From Hygrophila difformis (Eukaryota > Streptophyta > Magnoliopsida > Lamiales > Acanthaceae): DNA of 64,000 nt. The stretch lies in assembly GCA_030278955.1 (NCBI GenBank), contig JAOANR010000008.1, positions 43,259,301 to 43,323,300 of the forward strand, given 5' to 3'. Positions 23,522 to 33,791 of the stretch are shown piece by piece (position 1 is the first letter of the stretch; the number at the start of each line of letters is the position of its first letter). The notes beneath the pieces were generated by a model. That model saw only the letters and a program-made list of their open reading frames with translations. It searched no databases and had not been told where the DNA came from. Made by a program: the position numbers and the translations under genes.

Positions 23522-23740
23522 GTCTACCCTCCTTAAGAATCAACTTCGTCATCGAAGTTGTATTTCGGCTTTTCTCGCACTAAGAGTTAGTCCTTTTGTT
23601 TTATTTTATTATTTCATGACTGAACTTAGAATTAAAACTTAGAATTTGTTTATTTATTTATTTGGAATACATATTGTTGAGTCGAGCTCGAAAATAAATG
23701 CATATACTTTATTACGGGGTATCACATCCTCTCCCCCTTA
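23522..23740 (-). repeat. Double polypurine tract with LTR-start-like relic, element C
   Basis: Adjacent PPT (reverse CCTCCTTAAG), then about 205 bp ending at 23726 with the reverse of TGTGATACCCCG, then a second PPT (CCTCTCCCCCTTA). The same relic in forward orientation opens the LTR fragment at 38371. Confidence 0.72.
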
Positions 23741-23837
23741 GGACTTCAGTTATGTCCCCATAACTGCCTACTCATTATTCTTCAAAAGGTTCGAGTATCG
23801 TTGCCTTGCACAGGTGTGTCCGCCTGATTTATCACTT
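23741..23837 (-). other. gag-to-3' end junction of element C
   Basis: The minus strand carries GTTATGGGGACATAACTG, the last pol codons (VMGT stop) seen in D, directly after the gag end. Pol is deleted. Confidence 0.6.
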
Positions 23838-25065
23838 TCAACGTCCCATGGGTCTCCCTTGATTATTCATCTGGTCCCGATTTTGGTTTTGGTTCGGGTT
23901 CTGTTGAGGGTGTTGATTTTGGAGTCGATGCCCATGGTTGTTGTCATTTTGACCGTCTGGACGTGGCTGGTTAGGTCCGGCGGCCAGATCTTCTCTTTTG
24001 GTGATATTCTTAATATGGGTTCGACACTCTTTCATCCGATGTCCACGGCGACCACATCGGAAGCATGTGTCGGTTGAGGGCATCCTCTCACCAGATGGGG
24101 TTGGTTACACTTTGGGCATCGGGGTATGTAGGCCTCACGGTTGAAAATCCTTCTATTGTTGCCTCCATCGTCGCCTTGGGCTAGTCCATTTGGGTCATCA
24201 CGAAAATTATTCCTACCCAAGTCAATATCAGTTATGCGGTCCTTATCTCTCTTGCCTTGTCCATGGGGACCTCGGCTAGTCTCATCTATCGCCTTCCGCT
24301 TCAGTCCTTGAACTCGTGCAACCGCTACTGCCCGATCATAAACAGCTTGTAGGTTGGGGTAGTGTACCCCTGTGATCACCTCGCGGATTGCCAGATTTAA
24401 GCCCATGTCGAACTTCTGGGCTTTCTCCATGTCCGTCAGCACCAACCTTGGCGCGAACCTCACCAACTTCTTGAACCGAGTATAGTATTCTTGTACGGTC
24501 TGGCCTCCTTGCTTCAGCGACAGAAATTCTTCGTACATCGCTGCTTTGGTACTCAAGGGATATAATCTATCCCTGAGCAACCCCATCATTTCCGCCCACG
24601 AGTAGGGCACGTCATCTTCAGTCAGCTTCGCTTATGTCGCCTGCCACCAGTCGTCCGCTTCGCCTCCCAAGTAGTACGAGGCGACGTGCACTCTCTCCCC
24701 TTCCGGACACTTGGCCGCACCCAGCAGCTTGTCAAAGGTCCGGATCCATTCCTCCAGTTTTGCTGGATCCTCCTCACCAGCGTAATGGGGCGGCTGGTAA
24801 GGATTCACCATTGCCAGATAATTGGGGCGAGCTTGGGGCGGAGGTACCGCCGCAGCTTGCCCTTGGTTGACTTGCGCGTTCCCTAGCGCAACCAAGACCT
24901 CTTCTATCGTCCGGAGACGATCGCCGACACTGTTCGGTGAGGGGGCGTCCTGCGCACCTTGGGGTTGTGCTCCTACAGGTTGAGCAGGTTCTGTGACATT
25001 CAGTGGCACTTCAGCAGTGGGTTGGGAAGCAGGCTGGTTTCTTGGTCTACCTCTTGGTGATTTTC
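23838..25065 (-). pseudogene. gag of element C, broken
   Basis: Matches the A and E gags ([90 protein letters not shown]). Defects: the start region near 25061 reads ATCACC where siblings have ATGGCACC; a TAA at about 24629-24631 splits the frame after DDWWQAT; a frame change in the zinc knuckle near 24065 leaves the CFRCGRRGH half in another frame. A Gln/Asn-rich tail follows. Expression of a full gag is not expected. Confidence 0.85.
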
Positions 25066-25718
25066 TGTCACCAACGTATATAGATTGGTTTATCAGAGTT
25101 TAGATAGATCGCTTTAACAAGAAATTGCTAAATCATATATGAGATCAAGTGTTAAACGCACGCCCATAAGGCCACGCTTTTTTTTTTTGAAAATCGTGAA
25201 TTTCGAATTTCGAATTTTCGGATTTGTTGTGTGGGAAACCAACCAAGATTTTTGGAACAAAGAGTGTTTTAATAAAAATTTAATTTTTATTACTCAATAT
25301 AAAGAACTTGTTTCGTACGAGGATGGGAATGGCAAAGGCCGAGGATTGTTACACTTAGGCGTGCGCATAGATGAATGAGATCTAGAACTAGGGCAAGATC
25401 AGTCTCTAGTTAGCGTTTCTAATTCGATGTCAAGCCTCTAAGTTATCTAGTGCAAGCAAAAGATCTAAGTTAGAACATCGTCGCTTCTAGGTTATCTAAG
25501 GTATAGAAAAAAATATGTGGTATGCACATGCAGATGATGTTTCCCCCTCGAAAATAAATGTACTGTTTTTCCCATGGGTTTTTAAAATAAAATCTATCCC
25601 ATGGGTTCTTAAAATATTCATATTGATAGTAATAGTAGTTTAAAAATGCTAATGGTTTAAAAATAATAGTTTAGAAAATAATAGTTAAAAATAATAATCA
25701 TAGGTTTAAAAGTATTCC
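25066..25718 (-). other. 5' leader of element C
   Basis: No gene seen and no ORF0. Shares blocks with the leader of B. Confidence 0.6.
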
Positions 25719-25732
25719 GGGCTCTGATACCA
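25719..25732 (-). other. Primer binding site of element C (iMet)
   Basis: Reverse complement TGGTATCAGAGCCC, a full match to the 12-base initiator tRNA-Met complement, three bases from the 5' LTR. Confidence 0.88.
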
Positions 25733-25735
25733 CTT

Positions 25736-28247
25736 TGTAACACCCCGGTTTTTGGTAACCCAGGTCGGGATGTCACCGCCACACCTCCCTAGAAAGACAC
25801 AGTTTCTCCAAGCTTGCTAAAGAGATGCAACGCTATGGTTTTTCAGAATTTAAAACATTCAAACAGCCTATTGTAATAAAATTCGAAAATAATGTCATTA
25901 CAGTTGCAGCGGAAAATAATAGCTAATCATATAGTTAGCAGCGAAAATTTAAATAGGGCCGACATGGCCAAAACACGGGTTAAACAGGCCCGTTCATGCA
26001 AGTTCTAGTCTAATGCAAAAATTCTAAAATAATATATCTTCCCAAAATTCCCATGTATGCATATGATGAGGCATTATCCTCAACTCTGAAAGAAAAAGAA
26101 AGAAATGGTTTTGGTCAGCACAACGTGCTGAGTAAGTTAACACATACATGATCATGGGGTTTCAAAGTCATTAATTAGACTTAAAGAAAACATGTGTATA
26201 ACACCCCATAATTTAATTTATTTATTTAATTATAATAATGGCATAATTTAAAAGACATGGATTCCATAAAATCACAATATAGCTTGCAAGGTAAATAATT
26301 GTCTAACAAAAATTTAAAAGCATAATTTAAATAAGGGAAGGGAAGTATTCAAGTCTTTTAATTTTCCCGTTAATCCATAGTCGAGTATCAAGATTTCATT
26401 GGTATTTCAAGTTTGCATCGATTACATTGCAATCCCTACATATTTCAAGTTTGCATCGATTGCATTGCAATCCCTACATTGTATTTCAAGTTTGCATCGA
26501 TTGCATCACAACCCCTACATAGATTACTCTCGTTCGTTTAGGCACGAAGCAAAAAGCTAGAGGGGCACCCGATGGGACACTCTCCCTCTACGTAGAAAGT
26601 TCAATCTAGTCATAACGGGATTTCGAAAACGTTTGTTTATGTATTTTATTTCAAAGGAATTTCCACTCATTTACACCTTAAAGGCCAATTTCCCAAATTT
26701 AGTAAGTTTTTCAAAATACCACTTCCTTAAACGCTGTTTACTTCAAAATTGATTAAAAATAAGTTTTAAGTCCGAAAATTCTAATATTTTACCAGTGACT
26801 CGAAAACACAGAGCCGAACAAGTTTTGTGTTTTAAGTTTTTCGATCCGGGTTACGGAAACAAGTCAAAAACGTGGATTCTCATCAGGTTATTAATCTGTC
26901 CGAATTTTTACAACAACAGTTTCATAATTTCGAGATCTACCATAGCAAACGAAAACCAAATTTGATGAAATTTCTACAGGAAGATGTCTAAGGCATAGAT
27001 CTACAAGTTTCATGTTCGGCTAAAGTTCTAAATCGGCTTGGATCTATTGTCAAAATCGCCTACAAGCTCGGACTAAAGTTCTGTCAAGATTTCAAGATCT
27101 AAATTTAGAACAGTTCAGTTTGGGGTCAATTTCAGATATCAAAATTTAATGAAAAATTATGACATTTTTATAGAAGGTAGATCTATGTCTTAGGAGCGTT
27201 TTTCATGTTTTAAGTTTTCTCGTTTGAACAATTTTAAGGGTTCGGAAAAATCATGAAAAAATGCTGCGCCGTAGAGGTTTTTGTTGTGACAGATTTTAAG
27301 TTCTTGATTTAATTCTTTAGATAAAAGGTATTTTAGTTCTCCCAAAACCATGTAAGCGTTAACTTACCGATTAATGGATGTTCCGGCTCGTCGATTCGGG
27401 GATGTGGCTTCCAGTCCACCGTTTATCTCTTTGATTCGTCGGGTTCTTCGTTCTAGATCCGGATCGGGGTTTAGAATAGAAAAAGATTAAGTTAGGATTC
27501 ATTTTCGAATCAAGAATAGAAAAAGATCGGACAAGAACTTACCACAACGATAGAAGCCTTCAGATTTTCGTCCAAGTCAGTCCCTTCTCTTGGTTTGGTG
27601 CCTCCGACGACTCCGGGATTAGGGTTCGATATGTGGAGAGTTCTCGTGGGGTTTGAAAAGTGTTCGGGGTCAATTAGGATGGTTATTTATAGATGTGCAA
27701 GACCTAGGGGACGTCAAAGGTTTGCCCTAGTGAGTCTTGAGCCGCAAGGTGAGCAACTGAAGTCGGAAAATCCGGATTCGGGCGAGAAAATCTCGCTTGG
27801 CTTGTTACTGCCAACTGGCGCAGGTTTGGCGCCGTGTGTGGAAACCCCGCGCGGCCACCGCGCGGTCTCCGCCTGGACTTCGGTCCGGGCGGGTCATGCG
27901 ATCCGTCGAGTCTTTCCTCCTCTCTTTGGGACTTCTATCCCTCTATGTTCTCGGATTCCAATTTTCGGGCTATTTCGGGCTCCAATTTCCTATCTAACAT
28001 TTTATTCGGGTCTAGATTTAATATTGTCCTCGAATTCTCGAGTTCATTGGTGTCGTGTTCCCATGTACCATTTATTTGATTAAATTATCTTTGGCTTTAC
28101 GGGTATTGGAAATTTAATTCCTTCTTAAATTAAATTCCATTTCTGATTTCCTTATCTATTTATTATGTTTATTTATTTATTATATTTATTTATTGTTATT
28201 GTTTTATTTATTTATTTATTTATGTACTAAAATTCTCGGGTATTACA
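25736..28247 (-). repeat. 5' LTR of element C
   Basis: 2,512 bp; TGTAACACCCCGG to CTCGGGTATTACA. TATA (reverse) at 27684-27691. The TTTCAAGTTTGCATCGATT minisatellite has three units here (about 26402-26520) against two in the 3' LTR. Confidence 0.87.
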
Positions 28248-28389
28248 GTTTTCGAATCTTTGATTCCTTTTTAATTTAAACTCCATTTCTCACTTCCTTA
28301 TGATTCCTTATCAAAGTATCATGTTTATTTATTTATAGTTTATTTTATTTATCTATTTATTTTATGTTGCAAAATTTTCGGGTATTACA

Positions 28390-29118
28390 GTGGTACTTGG
28401 TATGTCGGATTTGGCTTATGCCAAGGCTACTTGAAAAACTGTAGAGATTGCAATGCAATCGAGAAAAACTTGAGATACCTGATCTTGGAGTAATTGGGGA
28501 TAATTAAAAGATTTTATTTGTTGCTTTATTATCTATTGCCTTTATTTAAATTATATTATATGCATGACTGGCTAGAATCCATATTTTTAAATTATGCAAG
28601 TTATTTATTCAATTAAATTAAATTATTTATTACTAGTAGCATGTTTTTATTTAAATTAAATAAATGGCTTTAAAACCCCTTAATCATGCTAGGTGTTAAC
28701 TTACTCAGCACGTTTTGATGACCCAAACCATTTTTCCTTTTTTCTTTCAGAGTATGAGGACTATGCATGATCATATGTACACATGGAAATATTTGGGGGA
28801 AAACACTATTTTAAATTCTTGCATTTACTTATGACTGCATGAACGGGCATGTTTAACCCGTGTTTTCGCCATGTTGGCCCCGTATTTAAATTTCCGCTGC
28901 ATTACATATATTTATATTTAGATATTATTTTTCCGATGCAAATTACTTATTATTATTTTCGAGTTATATACGATGGGCTGTTTTATTTATTTAAATTGTT
29001 TTGAATACTGCAATACTATAGCCTTGCATCTCTCTAGCAAGCTCGAAGAAATCATGTCTTGCTAGGGAGGTGTGGTGGTGACATCCCGACCTGGGTTATC
29101 AAAAACTGGGGTGTTACA
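28390..29118 (+). repeat. 5' LTR of element D, end
   Basis: Continues the LTR broken at 9203 and ends GGGGTGTTACA, three bases before the PBS. Homologous to 35720-36449. Confidence 0.88.
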
Positions 29119-29121
29119 AGT

Positions 29122-29134
29122 TGGTATCAGAGCC
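29122..29134 (+). other. Primer binding site of element D (iMet)
   Basis: TGGTATCAGAGCC, complementary to the 3' end of initiator tRNA-Met, three bases after the LTR. Confidence 0.9.
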
Positions 29135-29576
29135 GGGATATTTTAAACTATTATTTTAAAACAATTGTTTTAAACTATTATTATTATTATTATTTTTAAG
29201 TATACACTATTATTTTTAAAGGTATTCCTTTATAGTCCAAATTATTATTTTAGCCCAACACTATTTTTACATCGAAGTCCAAATCATTTTTTTTAGCCCA
29301 ATTATTATTTTTGAAGCCCAAATCCCCATATTTTCCATATAAACCCAGCTTTTATTCTTTGGCCCAATATAGTGGCCCAAATCATACTGCTATCATTTTT
29401 AGTCCACCATAGGATAGATTTTATTTTTAAAAGCCCATGGAAAAATAGTGCATTAAATTTTTTTTTTTTTGGGATCATCATTTGCATGTGCATACTGCAT
29501 TTTCTATACCTTAGATAACCTAGAAGCGACATGTTTTAACTTAGATCTTTTGCTACACTAGATTGCTAACCAAGAC
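29135..29576 (+). other. 5' leader of element D
   Basis: AT-rich, with TTTGGCCCAA/AGCCCAA-type words shared with the leaders of A, B and E. No gene seen. Confidence 0.55.
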
Positions 29577-30001
29577 ATGACAAATCTGATGGTCAAAATG
29601 ATGAGCGCATATTTGAAACATACAGCAACTGAAACACCGAGTAGCCCAATTAGAGGCAAATCTGCACCATATGGGGAATCTATGGGAAGCGGACCACCAC
29701 CGCACTAATCAACTGGAACAACAAATTCATGACACCACAGAACTAAACCACAACTTGAATGGGAAGGCCGAAGATTTTAAGATGGACTTGATCCACCTCG
29801 CCAACACCATGCTGACTCCCAGTCCCGTATCAAAACATGGGACCGAGCCCACTGGATCACAGACTCTGACTCCCGAAGCCAATAATACCCCAGCTACTTG
29901 GTCCGTGGACCCTATGGAACCCTTGGACTCTGGCCTCACATGGTTCATCAGCAGGCGAACCCAAGCCCGGTCCAAAGCCCAGAGGAGGAAGATCCCATAG
30001 A
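29577..30001 (+). pseudogene. ORF0 of element D, frameshifted
   Basis: Opens MTNLMVKMMSAYL like the A copy (MINIMMKLINAYL). A frame change near 29640 moves the rest into the frame that runs from 29671 to 30001, with LWEADHHRTNQLEQQI matching LREADHHNITQLQNRI of A. The C-terminal part is Pro/Thr-rich and less conserved. Function unknown. Confidence 0.65.
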
Positions 30002-30419
30002 AGACCCAGCTACCCTACCAGAAGGAGCCTAGATTTTTAGGCATTCTATTCTTAGTAAATACTATTTTTGTTGGTAAACATTCCTATTTTTGTGCATCTT
30101 ATTACTTGTATACAAATTTCTTTATGAAATAAAATACAAGCTTTATTTGTTATGTACTCATTCATAATTTAAAATTCCCTAAATTCCAAATATTTGGTGG
30201 CCAAAAAAAAAAGAACTGCGAAATCATAAACTAAGGCAGAACGATTCAACCGCATTTCTAGAGACAACAATCAAAACAAATAGCTAGGCAGTAATACAAC
30301 GAAAGCATAAACTACGAATCACAGTCAGCGGGATCATCGTCATCAGTCGCATAAGAAAACAACTGAACAAAATACTTCTACTACGAGCCCTAAATGAAAA
30401 TGCAAAGACGAAAGATCAC
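30002..30419. other. Junction region, no gene
   Basis: The first about 150 bp resemble the ORF0-to-gag leader of element A (TATGAAATAAAATACAAGC context). From about 30200 the sequence belongs to the 3' flank of the antisense env-like fragment. Confidence 0.45.
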
Positions 30420-31719
30420 TGATCAGGAGGCGGGAACTGCCGACGCATGTACTCATCCATCTGTCACATGTAAGCGTACATGTCAGTCATAGTGGCCTGC
30501 TGCTGTACCTGCCTCGTAGTGATCGTGTCCATACGGGCCTGGTACAGATCCATCCTAGCGTCCAGGGCATCGTAGCGAGCGTCCAAGGCGTCGTATCGAG
30601 CCTGCCCAGCTGCGAACCCAGCATCCATGCCAAGCCGCATCTCCAGCATCATCTACAGCATCTGGGTCATCTCCTGGCCCCGCAGTGGCGCTGTAGGAGG
30701 TGGAACGACTGGAGGTGGAGCTGGCTACTCCGGAGGAACGACCAAAATCAGACCACCATTCTCGGGCACTGGCCGAAGCACAGCCTGAGGCGCCCCGCGA
30801 CGTAAGGCATTACGCCGAGGAGTGTAGGATGGAATAAGGTAATAATTACCCGCATACAGCTCATAAGGATCTGTCTCCGGGGAAGTACGTATCCCCTGTG
30901 CCGCACAAAGGCCGCAAATGAGATGAACAGTGTAATCACCCTATTACCCCAGCCTCGACGCATACCCCTCATGTTATCCTCGATACAAGCTCCCACATTT
31001 ACCCTACCGCCTCGGGCGATAAAGCAAATGGTCTCGTATACGTGGTCCAAGACAATGTGACTCCGAGTAATCGGCCGGACACGACCCAACCATAGCTGAG
31101 TAAGAGCACGCCAGGGAGTGTCCATAGTAGTCAAACGCAGCTCATGATCATGCTCGATCCGAGGTGGCACCTCGGTGCACAAGACACCCCACGCAGGCGG
31201 AGGTATACGACCCTCAGGCTGTGCCCGGAACTCGCCCTCGTCGGGCAGACCCAGATATATGTTGATCGCGCAGGCACTAGAATCTAGGTAGCTACCGCGA
31301 ACCAAGAGACGGGACATATCAGCATGCTCCCCCAACCCGCCAATGTTGGCGATAACCTCCATAGCTACGTACCCTGAAGCTGGACTCTCAGGATGGCGCG
31401 CAAGCCCTGTCCACTGGAGGTGATCTAAGACTGTCCGGATGCTGTCGTCATCCATCTGGTGAGGATGGATGCCTCTCTCAGGAACATAAGCCCGGTTCCT
31501 GCGCAACTCGTCAAAGTAAAAGTCCTGAGCGGCCATAGACGCAAATCGACGTCTATCGTGCCGGCGAGGACGCTCCTCCTCCTCAGACTCACTGCCATCC
31601 ACATCCGGCATCACCGGAGCAGCAGTACTAGAGCTAGCCGCGTCACGCCGTGTAGCTCGTCTCTTGGCCCCCGGAGGACACATGAGAGACGCCAGAACAA
31701 CCCACATAAAGTGCAACAT
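30420..31719 (-). pseudogene. Env-like ORF of an Athila/Tat-type element ('putative plant transposon protein' type), antisense to D
   Basis: From the ATG at 31719 the frame runs to 30748. It shows a basic and acidic N-terminus (KRRATRRD, SESEEEERPRRHDRR); the signature VRGSYLDSSACAINIYLGLPD; WGVLCTEVPP; and RVRPITRSHIVLDHV followed by GGRVNVGACIEDNM. That order is what I know from the plant transposon protein family found as the third ORF of Athila/Ogre elements. A frame change near 30900 breaks it. The following frame continues to a coiled-coil repeat (ARYDALDARYDALDARMD) and ends near 30420, with further stops at about 30735, 30655 and 30462. Non-functional; role of the family unknown. Confidence 0.7.
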
Positions 31720-32480
31720 CCTGCAAAATGTCCAATACCAATTATATGTCTGAAATTCCACACACTAGTCACCAAGCAGAAATACGCAGAAACATCAATG
31801 TAGGCTTCCAACATGAGTAATCCACAAAAAGATCAACCCCAATCGCTCGCTAGCACAAATCGAAAGATAACCAAAACAAAGAATATAGCCAAACAAATTC
31901 CAAAATCCTTTGTGGCATTCCGTCGAACACGTGATGTGCACAATAAACCAAGTTCCAATTTTACTTACAAGTGAATGAAAGTTTCCCACAAATTGAAACA
32001 ATTACCCAAGCATCAACTCATCATCACCATGTGATACCAAACTACGACAATGAACTCATTTTCATGTCCACCATATTAGCCAAAACCGAAAATTTCATAT
32101 TCATCCTAAATAACAAAATCTAACAAGAAATTGTCAAGAACATAAGTACATTACGGCCTAAACTCAACCAAGTCAATGGAAATAACACCAATTACAGCGC
32201 ATGCCTGCTAATTTACCCAAATCGAGCCTAAAACTAGCAAATCCCCAATTTCTACGCCTAAACCCTAATTTCTAAATCCGTCCAAGAATTAAGTAAACTA
32301 GAGCATGAAAATTGAAATTGGTAAGTAATAGTAGTAGATACTTACCTTGCCTAGTGAAATCGAAGCCGAACTCAAGGAAATTTGAGAGCAAGAAACTGAA
32401 TTTGAGAGAATTTTGAGTGTTGTCTTGGAAGTGGGAGGAAAATGAGGTGAGGCTCGCGCATCCCAACCCGCGTGCCTTTT
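31720..32480 (-). promoter_or_regulatory. Putative spliced leader of the env-like gene
   Basis: On the minus strand a pyrimidine-rich segment (32350-32480) ends CAAG|GTAAGTATC, a strong 5' splice site at 32345/32346. An acceptor TTTTGCAG|GATG at 31720/31721 places the first in-frame ATG one base into the next exon. The predicted intron is 625 bp. This suggests the env-like gene was made from a spliced transcript, parallel to the F-box gene of the Athila element. Confidence 0.5.
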
Positions 32481-32639
32481 TTTCAACCTGCCACGCCCGC
32501 GCAGTCCCGGCGCGGAATCGGGACGCACCGCGCGGCCACCACGCGGAGATCGGAAATTGTTTTTTAATATTATTTATTTATTTTTGTTTTATTTATTTTA
32601 TTTTTCCCTACACTACTTAATTGGCCCGAGCTTACATTG

Positions 32640-33549
32640 ATAATGTGGTACGACGACATGGCTTCTGATAGAGACAGTAGATTTGTCTCTCACTTTTGGA
32701 CGGAGTTACAAAAAGCTCTCGGTACTCAAATCAAAATGAGCACCGCATTCCACCCGATGACGGATGGACAAACCGAGAGAACCATCCAAACCTTGAAGAC
32801 ATGCTGAGAGCATGCGTATTGGAGTTTAAGGGAAGTTGGGAAAACCATTTACCTTTAATTAAGTTTTCCTACAACAATACTAGCATTGGCATGGCACCGT
32901 TCAAAGCACTGTATGGACGAAGGTGCCAAAGCCCGTTGAGTTGGGAAGAGAGCGATAAGACTGTGGTAGTGGGACCACAACTTATCGAAGAAATGGCCCA
33001 ACAAATAAAAATGATTCAAGGGAAGATGAAATCTGCTCAAGACCATCAAAAGAGCTACGCTGACGTGAGACGACAAGACCTAGAGTTTCAAGTGGGAGAT
33101 AAGGTCATGCTAAAGATATCACCTATGAAAGGGGTGATGCGCTTTGGCAAACGAGGAAAGTTAAGTCCTCGATACATAGGACCTTATGAAATTCTAGAGC
33201 GATTCGGAAATCTAGCTTACCGACTGGCTTTACCGCCACAATTGGCTCGAGTGCATAATGTATTTCATGTATCACAACTAAAGAAATACGTGCCGGACCC
33301 GACACACGTACTTCAGCCAGAGGTGATTGAACTCGATGATGATTTGACTTATGAAGAAGTCATGGTGAGTTCCCGGTGAGAATTCTCGATGTTAAGGAGA
33401 GAATAACGGGAAATAAGACCGTGAAGATGGTCAAGGTTCTTTGGTCGAACCATGAGAGTGAGACAGCCACATGGGAATTGGAATCCGACATGAGGGAACG
33501 TTACCCGACACTGTTTCCAACCGATACGACCACTGTTATGGGGACATAA
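32640..33549 (+). pseudogene. Integrase C-terminus and chromodomain of element D
   Basis: [20 protein letters not shown] starts near 32660, then [16 protein letters not shown], the integrase core end. One base is missing near 32795 (TIQTL-EDML), so the long frame from 32795 to 33379 carries the rest: LYGRRCQSPL, the GDKVMLKISP..GKLSPRYIGPYEIL domain and NVFHVSQLKKYVPDP. A further frame change near 33370 precedes the chromodomain (about 33377-33520; ILDVKERI, VKVLWSNH, ATWELESDM) and the end VMGT at 33549. Chromodomains of this group steer insertion to heterochromatin. The N-terminal integrase, RT and gag are absent. Confidence 0.88.
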
Positions 33550-33558
33550 CTGTAAGCT

Positions 33559-33791
33559 TAAGGGGGAGAGGATGTAACACCGTGTATTTTAGTCCGAAAT
33601 AAATAAACAAATTCAAATTGTTTCGAACTACTTAATTGCTTGATCCCTTCACAGGGTACGTAGGCAGCTTGGAAATTTTAATTCTGAATTCATTCACAAA
33701 ATAATAAAATAAACAAAAGGACCCTAACTCTTAGCTCGAGAAAAGCCGAAACACAACTTCGAGGACGAAGTTGATTCTTAAGGGGGTAGAC
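33559..33791 (+). repeat. Double polypurine tract with LTR-start-like relic, element D
   Basis: PPT1 TTAAGGGGGAGAGGA (about 33558-33572) is followed by TGTAACACCGTG, an LTR-like start, then about 200 bp with the TACGTAGGCAG block, then PPT2 CTTAAGGGGGTAGAC (33777-33791) and the actual LTR start TGTAATACCCG. The same order occurs in B and C. Confidence 0.8.

Larger units (their letters stand above)
21034..28247 (-). mobile_element. Element C: gag-only chromovirus derivative, TSD GTTCT/GTTTT
   Basis: 3' LTR 21034-23521, internal region with gag only, PBS 25719-25732, 5' LTR 25736-28247. Target copies are GTTCT (21029-21033) and GTTTT (28248-28252), one base apart; the host LTR reads continuously across them (CCCGGGTTCT then CGAA). 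The first 190 bp of its two LTRs differ at roughly 5% of positions by eye, so this insertion is clearly older than the Athila element. Confidence 0.88.
9204..28389 (-). mobile_element. Element B: gag-only chromovirus derivative with nested insertions, TSD GTGGT
   Basis: Termini TGTAACACC (9204) and GGGTATTACA (28389) are bounded by GTGGT at 9199-9203 and 28390-28394. The empty target (CTCCGGAGTGGTAC) is present in the D 3' LTR near 35714-35727. Without insertions the element is 3' LTR, gag, leader, PBS and 5' LTR; the pol region is absent except for its last codons. Later insertions inside it are a Tat-like solo LTR, a chromovirus solo LTR, a MITE and element C. It fits the class of gag-bearing non-autonomous elements called TR-GAG. 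Confidence 0.9.
15687..28389 (-). repeat. 5' LTR of element B, in pieces
   Basis: Pieces are 15687-15694, 18510-18669, 18930-21033 and 28253-28389, separated by a solo LTR, a MITE and element C. Joined, they match the 3' LTR at 9204-13441 (minus its own insertion). Contains the second B-box-like array and a TATA box at 20618-20625. Confidence 0.88.

Noticed and set aside
32696..32794. N-terminal part of the 227-residue frame as a protein start
   Set aside because: It is the wrong frame of the integrase core; the real reading enters after a one-base loss near 32795.
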